DNA of 64,000 nucleotides. Source: Nothopassalora personata. Its lineage: Eukaryota; Ascomycota; Dothideomycetes; Mycosphaerellales; Mycosphaerellaceae. The notes beneath the pieces were generated by a model. That model had not been told where the DNA came from. It made no database searches and saw only the letters and a program-made list of their open reading frames with translations. How positions within the stretch are numbered: position 1 is the stretch's first letter; each line of letters starts with the position of its first letter. Positions 59,765 to 64,000 of the stretch are shown here, one piece after another. The stretch lies in contig CM066294.1 in the NCBI GenBank assembly GCA_033816765.1, positions 1,736,001 to 1,800,000 of the forward strand, read 5' to 3'. A program made the position numbers and the translations under genes.

Positions 59765-60664
59765 TCAGCTCCTATACATCGAACCATACCACCTCCTCAT
59801 CCCCGGTCTGTCATCCTGCGCCTCCTCACTCCTCCCAAACCGCAGTGGCATCTGCTCAATCTCCGCCATCCTCTCCTCGGCTCTCCTCGCAGCATCCCTC
59901 ACCTCCACGTCCAACCCCACATCCGACCCCCTCGCCACCTCCCCAAACCTCCTCCGCCACAAATCCCATCTCTCCCTATCAAAATTATGCTTCTCCGGAC
60001 ACAGCGGTCCTCCCCTTCCAGGTCTCGCCCCAGCCGTGGGTCCATGCTCGAACTCCTCATCCCAAGTGAAAATCTCCTCCCCGAGAATTTCTATCCAGGC
60101 TGCTGCAGCGGGAATGAAAGCTTCGGGCGGGGAGTGGGTGGGGTCGCTTTGGGACAGGGGAGTTTCGAGGGCAGAGCGGAAAGTTCAGAGGTTGAAAGTG
60201 GAGTAGTTGAAGTGCGGGAGGTGGGTGGTCATGAGTTTGGCGCAGAGGATGTTGGTGTTTAGGAAGCGTTGGAGGGCTTTTTGGCGGGTTGAGGGGGTTG
60301 AGAGTGGGATTGTTAGGCTGTTCCAGGTTGTGTTTAGGTCCATGCCGAGGGTTGGGAGGGCATTTCGTAGGCGTGTGTCCATGGTGTTGGTGGTTTGGTC
60401 ATTGATACCTGTTGGGTGCGGGTGCTGTACTACGTGGAGCAGGACGTTTACTAGCTTCTCGTGTTGTTCTGGTTGTGCGATGGCGGCTTTGAGGAGGAGG
60501 TTTGATGTTAGGCCTAGGTTATCGTCTGCTATTGAGATTGACATGAGCTGGTCGCCGGCTTCAGGTGTTGTTATGGAGCCGTTGTAGAGCTCTTGGAGAA
60601 TTGTGAGCCTTCGGTCTCTGCTGGGTCCACATATCTCTTCCAATGTTTGCGATTCAGATGCCAT
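59765..60664 (-). pseudogene. DUF3632-like gene interrupted by one in-frame TGA
   Basis: From the ATG at 60662-60664 the frame encodes 159 residues to TGA at 60187-60185, then continues in the same frame for 139 more codons to a second TGA at 59765-59767 without other stops. The joint product (~299 codons) has coding character throughout: LYNGSITTPEAG and WNSLTIPLST before the TGA, then SALETP, AAAWIEILGEEIF and DRERWDLWRRRFGE after it. The TGA stands after STFNL, where relatives of this fungal family of unknown function, as I recall them, have Trp (TGG). No GT..AG pair removes it. Options are a point-mutation pseudogene, a truncated protein, stop readthrough or a sequencing error. Confidence 0.65.
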
Positions 60665-61300
60665 ATTGACACTTGGAATGAGAACAAGAGAGTGAGTGAT
60701 CTTCATTGAAAGAGGCCTAAGGTAGACCCCAATGCTGTTGCCTACCTTTGCCCCTGCTATCCTCAATACAAGACACCGCCCCGACAGGATCAACAATCGA
60801 CCGACTCGTCTGCAGATCTGGTGCAGGAAGACAAGTTGTCTCTTGTGTTCCCCACTAGCGAGAAACTGTCCTGCTCTTTCAGCCAAGGTCCCGCCCATCA
60901 CTATCACGTACGACAAGATATCAAGAGGTCTCCCTCCCTACAGCCCAGCATCCTCCTCTCGCAGACAGTCTTCCCGAAGCGATGTGCTCCACAAAACCGC
61001 ATGGTTCTCCTCCCTCGGTTGCACTGGTTGTGCTTGTTACTCCTTCAGGGCATCATCGAGCCTTGAATGATGGGAGAGACTATGCATTTCATACGCTGCT
61101 GACATCCCATGTTGTCCTTGAATGCAAACGCTTGGCCGTTCTTCGCCGAGCAAAACGTTCCCCTCGCCCTCGGCATGACGTCCGAGGACTCGAGCTGAAC
61201 GGGAGCGTGTACCGTAGTATACATATCTTTCCATGTGCTCTGTATCTGCGCGAAAGTGCAGGTTCCAGATCCTCACACGAAACAGGTCTACAGCTTCGCA
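60665..61300. other. Divergent intergenic region
   Basis: Promoters of the DUF3632-like gene (-) and the GlcG-like gene (+). No other feature found. Confidence 0.5.
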
Positions 61301-61832
61301 ATGGCAACACGATCAGTCCCAAACCTCACCAACGAGGCAGCTCTCGTAGCTTCACAAGCAGCTCAAGAGAAAGCGAAGTCGTTAGGCATCGGTACATCTC
61401 CCCACCATTATTCTTACCACTCTCACATTACAACTGACATGTCACTGCTTCCCAGACTTCAACATCGCCCTCGTCGATGCATCCCTCTACCTCCTCCACT
61501 TTACCCGCATGCCCAACGCCAAGCTCACTTCCATCGACATCGCGATCAACAAGGCATTCACAGCCGCTGGTCACCGCGTACCGACCTCTACCTACACGGC
61601 ATCGCAAGCGGCCAAAAACTTCCTTCCAGGTGGACCCGGATACTCGATTCATAATAGCAATGGTGGAAAGTTCACGCTGATTGGTGGCGGTCTGCCCATT
61701 GAGCTGGACGGCCGCGTGGTGGGTGCTATCGGAGTGAGCACGGGCACACCGGCGCAAGATGCGGAGGTTGCGCAGGCGGGTGTTGATGCGCTGCACGCGT
61801 GGGTGAAGAGGAAGCAGGGATCGAAGCTTTAG
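61301..61832 (+). CDS. GlcG/HbpS family protein (DUF336)
   Basis: Exons 61301-61391 and 61456-61832 (64-bp intron; CTGAC branch) give 155 residues. Family landmarks: the alternating N-terminal helix (ALVASQAAQEKAKSLG), FNIALVDASLYLLHF, MPNAKLTSIDIAINKA and the Gly-rich end GGGLPIELDGRVVGAIGVST. The fold is a small alpha/beta (profilin-like) domain; bacterial HbpS binds haem and GlcG sits in the glycolate operon, but the fungal role is unknown. An ATG 22 codons upstream is in frame, but the extension is not family-like. Confidence 0.85.
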
Positions 61833-61933
61833 GTTGTTTAATGTAGGGATGTGATGATATGAGGTTTGCTACATGAGCTATCGGACTAAGGATATGCTGC
61901 GTAGCAATCGCAGCTGGAGAGGCGAGTGCTCTT

Positions 61934-63094
61934 CTACGCCTTCTTCCTCTGTCGCGCTTTGCTGCGTGTCGAGCCGGCTGGTGGTGTGTCCTCTGCTGCT
62001 GAGGTTGGCTCGTCTTGGTCGTCACTCTGTTCTTCTTCTTCTTCGTCGTCGTCTTCTCCTTCATGATCATTATTGGCTCCGCTCTCGTTGCGCTCAGAAG
62101 CTGCACTTCGAGGTTCGGGCGATGTTAGCGCACTTTCGAGGCCAGCTGCTCGAAGCACTTGCCTATGCTCGCTCTCCAAGCCGTTCATGGCGTGACATGC
62201 GCTGCATCTCCATTTGCCGATGTCCTCCAGTGTTCGCGCTCCTGGTGGTGCTTGTCCGTTCACCAGGCGACAGCTCTGGCAAATCAGCGCTATGCGATTC
62301 TTTGCTTGGGTCTCATCCTCTCCTAGCACCACGTCCATTATACGATCATACCATTTTGGACCCTCCGAGTATTGCACTAACGGCTGTCGTAGGGTTGGCG
62401 GTCTGCTCGACGCGGAGAACGCATTCGGTGCAAACTCTTCATTCGGGGCGCTCTGACCGTTTGCGATCGGTGGTCGTGGAAGGGCAGCAGGCGCACCTTC
62501 TGGACGTGGACGTGGAATGTTCGCAGTGGGCGGTGGCTGTCTGCCTGGGATGTTCGCCGTGGGCGGTGGAGCGAATCCAGTTCTGTTCTGAGGCGACGCC
62601 TGGCTTCCTGGCCCAATATCTGACTTCATCTTGCCTTTCGGCTGTGGTGAGGGTTGTCGTTTCGGTGATGCCCCATATTTCTCGAGTAGCTGTTGTGTGC
62701 TATCATACTTTGTTGCGGTCTTGAGCCGCGAAATTGCCTGATCTCGTTGCTTGTTGAGATCGTTCAAATGGTTCTGCGTACTTGAGACGCGGTAGTTGTA
62801 GTATGCATCGAGGCCAGTCCGCACGCCAAAGATCAGGACAGGGCTTCCAGCAATAGCGGTGTACTCGGCATAGCCCCATTTGTCCCAGCCGGTCACAAGC
62901 GTAAGCACTGCGGCCACAACGAGGTACAAAAAGGTTGTGTAGAGGGTCCACAAGGCTTTGAAGCGGCGTTGATTTGAGCGGAATGAATCATGTCGCGCTT
63001 GTGCTTTGGTGATTTTGGTTGACAGCTGCTTGAGCTCTTTCTCGAAGGACGCCGCACTGTTGTCGTCGCCTTTGAACGGCCAGAAAGACACCAT
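61934..63094 (-). CDS. LNP1: Lunapark-type ER junction protein
   Basis: 386 residues. A short N terminus with MVSFWPFKG, a coiled coil (~15-45), two closely spaced membrane segments (~47-70 WTLYTTFLYLVVAAVL and ~76-97 AIAGSPVLIFGVRTGL), a second coiled coil, a Pro-rich linker (~140-225), then the lunapark zinc finger ICQSCRLVNGQAPPG...WRCSACHAMNG (~265-305) and an acidic/basic tail ending RSKARQRKKA. The hairpin places both ends in the cytosol, where lunapark stabilises three-way junctions of the ER network. Intronless; it converges on the GlcG-like gene 101 bp away. Confidence 0.93.
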   Translation of the reverse strand: MVSFWPFKGDDNSAASFEKELKQLSTKITKAQARHDSFRSNQRRFKALWTLYTTFLYLVVAAVLTLVTGWDKWGYAEYTAIAGSPVLIFGVRTGLDAYYNYRVSSTQNHLNDLNKQRDQAISRLKTATKYDSTQQLLEKYGASPKRQPSPQPKGKMKSDIGPGSQASPQNRTGFAPPPTANIPGRQPPPTANIPRPRPEGAPAALPRPPIANGQSAPNEEFAPNAFSASSRPPTLRQPLVQYSEGPKWYDRIMDVVLGEDETQAKNRIALICQSCRLVNGQAPPGARTLEDIGKWRCSACHAMNGLESEHRQVLRAAGLESALTSPEPRSAASERNESGANNDHEGEDDDEEEEEQSDDQDEPTSAAEDTPPAGSTRSKARQRKKA

Positions 63095-64000
63095 TGTGTC
63101 TAGTATGATGTTGCTACCGGTTCATGTTGTTGTGAAGTCCTTCATCAACAGCTATCTCTGTACACGTGGTGTTGTCGAAATGAAGAGGTGTTCACGATTG
63201 ATGTCATGCTGGTTGCGTGGGCGCCTCGTGGCCTGTGCCACAATCCATCTCCCTTCATCTCACTTCACTTCTCATTGCAATCGCATGTAATGCACTGCGC
63301 CGGTCATCGAGCATACTGTAGACGCAGAGCACCTCATACTGGTCCTATTACCGACATACGTCAGTCCCGCATCGCTCGCAATGGTCACATTGATGGACTG
63401 CCCAAGCACGTGGGAATATGTGCACATGCATTCACACCCCGTCCTGATCGAGCAGAATCATATCCACACAGCGCACTGGCCTCAATCGAAGACGGCTGAT
63501 TACCTCGGATCGTGGAGCTTCCAAGGATCGCTATCGTCAGCTCAGCCAATGGCCATGATGATTTCTAGATATCACAGCTCGCTGGGCGGCTAAAACTGCT
63601 GGCGCTTAGCATCCCTCACGCGACTCTTCGAGAAATGCTTCTTGGCCAAACACCTCACTCCGGCGGCACAGAAGGCCATTCGCCATACTCATGACCTGGG
63701 CGTCCGCATGGCCTTCACCGCACCACTTCCCAGCACTATCACGGCGCGATGCAAGTCGTGACTCCCCAAAGCGCTATCGATTTTATGCAGGCGATTAATG
63801 TGCTCCACTCGAGGTCTTCTGACGCCAGTACGAGGGTATGATATATGAGAACAGGTACCTTCTCGTGCTACGTGCATTTTTCACGTAGTCAGTCACTCCT
63901 TCGTACGTTAATCTTCCCTCGACCTGGTGTTGGGGTTCTCTTTATCTTCTCTCTTAGTCCAACCATTCACTGCATCTCCATCCGGTCTGGTACCATGGCT
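63095..64000. other. Window edge, no gene recognised
   Basis: Promoter side of the lunapark gene. Only short frames without domains. Confidence 0.5.

Noticed and set aside
61873..62724. 283-codon frame opposite lunapark
   Set aside because: Antisense shadow of a Pro/acidic-rich gene; no domain, and lunapark is clearly real.

Overview
The window comes from a filamentous ascomycete (Pezizomycotina; a Dothideomycete is plausible but not proven). The basis is intron-poor genes with introns of 51-317 bp that have CTAAC/CTGAC-type branch sites, the gene families present, and AT-rich repeats riddled with CpA-to-TpA (RIP-type) mutations beside untouched GC-rich retrotransposon copies.

Left arm (1-9.8 kb), ordinary genes: the edge of a class II aldolase-like gene (-), a PTR2/POT peptide transporter (-, three exons), an SDR oxidoreductase (-), a tentative small Cys-containing protein (-), a CCDC174-like coiled-coil protein (-) divergent from homoserine dehydrogenase HOM6 (+), and one small hypothetical gene (+).

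Centre (9.8-47.9 kb): one block of nested Ty3-type LTR elements, bracketed by 195-bp direct repeats. Target-site duplications (TSDs) give the order of events. An old RIP-mutated element E (10.0-20.0 kb plus an LTR at 42.3 kb) carries a ~3.5-kb inverted duplication and was split by element D (20037-42313, TSD GCGTT, also RIP-mutated). D was then invaded by intact element C (20251-27550, minus, TSD CGGGA), intact element A (28024-35062, plus, TSD ACTTC) and a B-type solo LTR (35468-35830, TSD AACCG). A further insertion is a tandem LTR-int-LTR-int-LTR array of family B (43049-47639, minus, TSD ATATA). A, C and D are chromoviruses with a C-terminal chromodomain.

The most unusual content: elements A, B and fossil E each carry, between their last sense ORF and the polypurine tract, an ANTISENSE gene. 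It encodes a six-cysteine cluster with the spacing of a fungal Zn2Cys6 domain, followed by a coiled coil. In B this gene and gag are all that is left; pol is gone. All four families also show an 8-10-nt match between the LTR interior and the site just after the 5' LTR, which differs in sequence from family to family and points to Tf1-style self-priming. Element C has a textbook -1 frameshift site, while A joins gag and pol by an ATGA stop-start overlap.

Right arm (47.9-64 kb), ordinary genes: a membrane arylsulfotransferase-domain protein (-), an IlvD/Edd sugar-acid dehydratase (-, four exons), mitochondrial ETF-ubiquinone oxidoreductase (-), an SR-type splicing factor with a 6-nt micro-exon (+), a DUF3632-like gene interrupted by one in-frame TGA (-), a GlcG/HbpS-like protein (+) and the ER-shaping protein lunapark (-). 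These are unrelated housekeeping or accessory genes, not a cluster.
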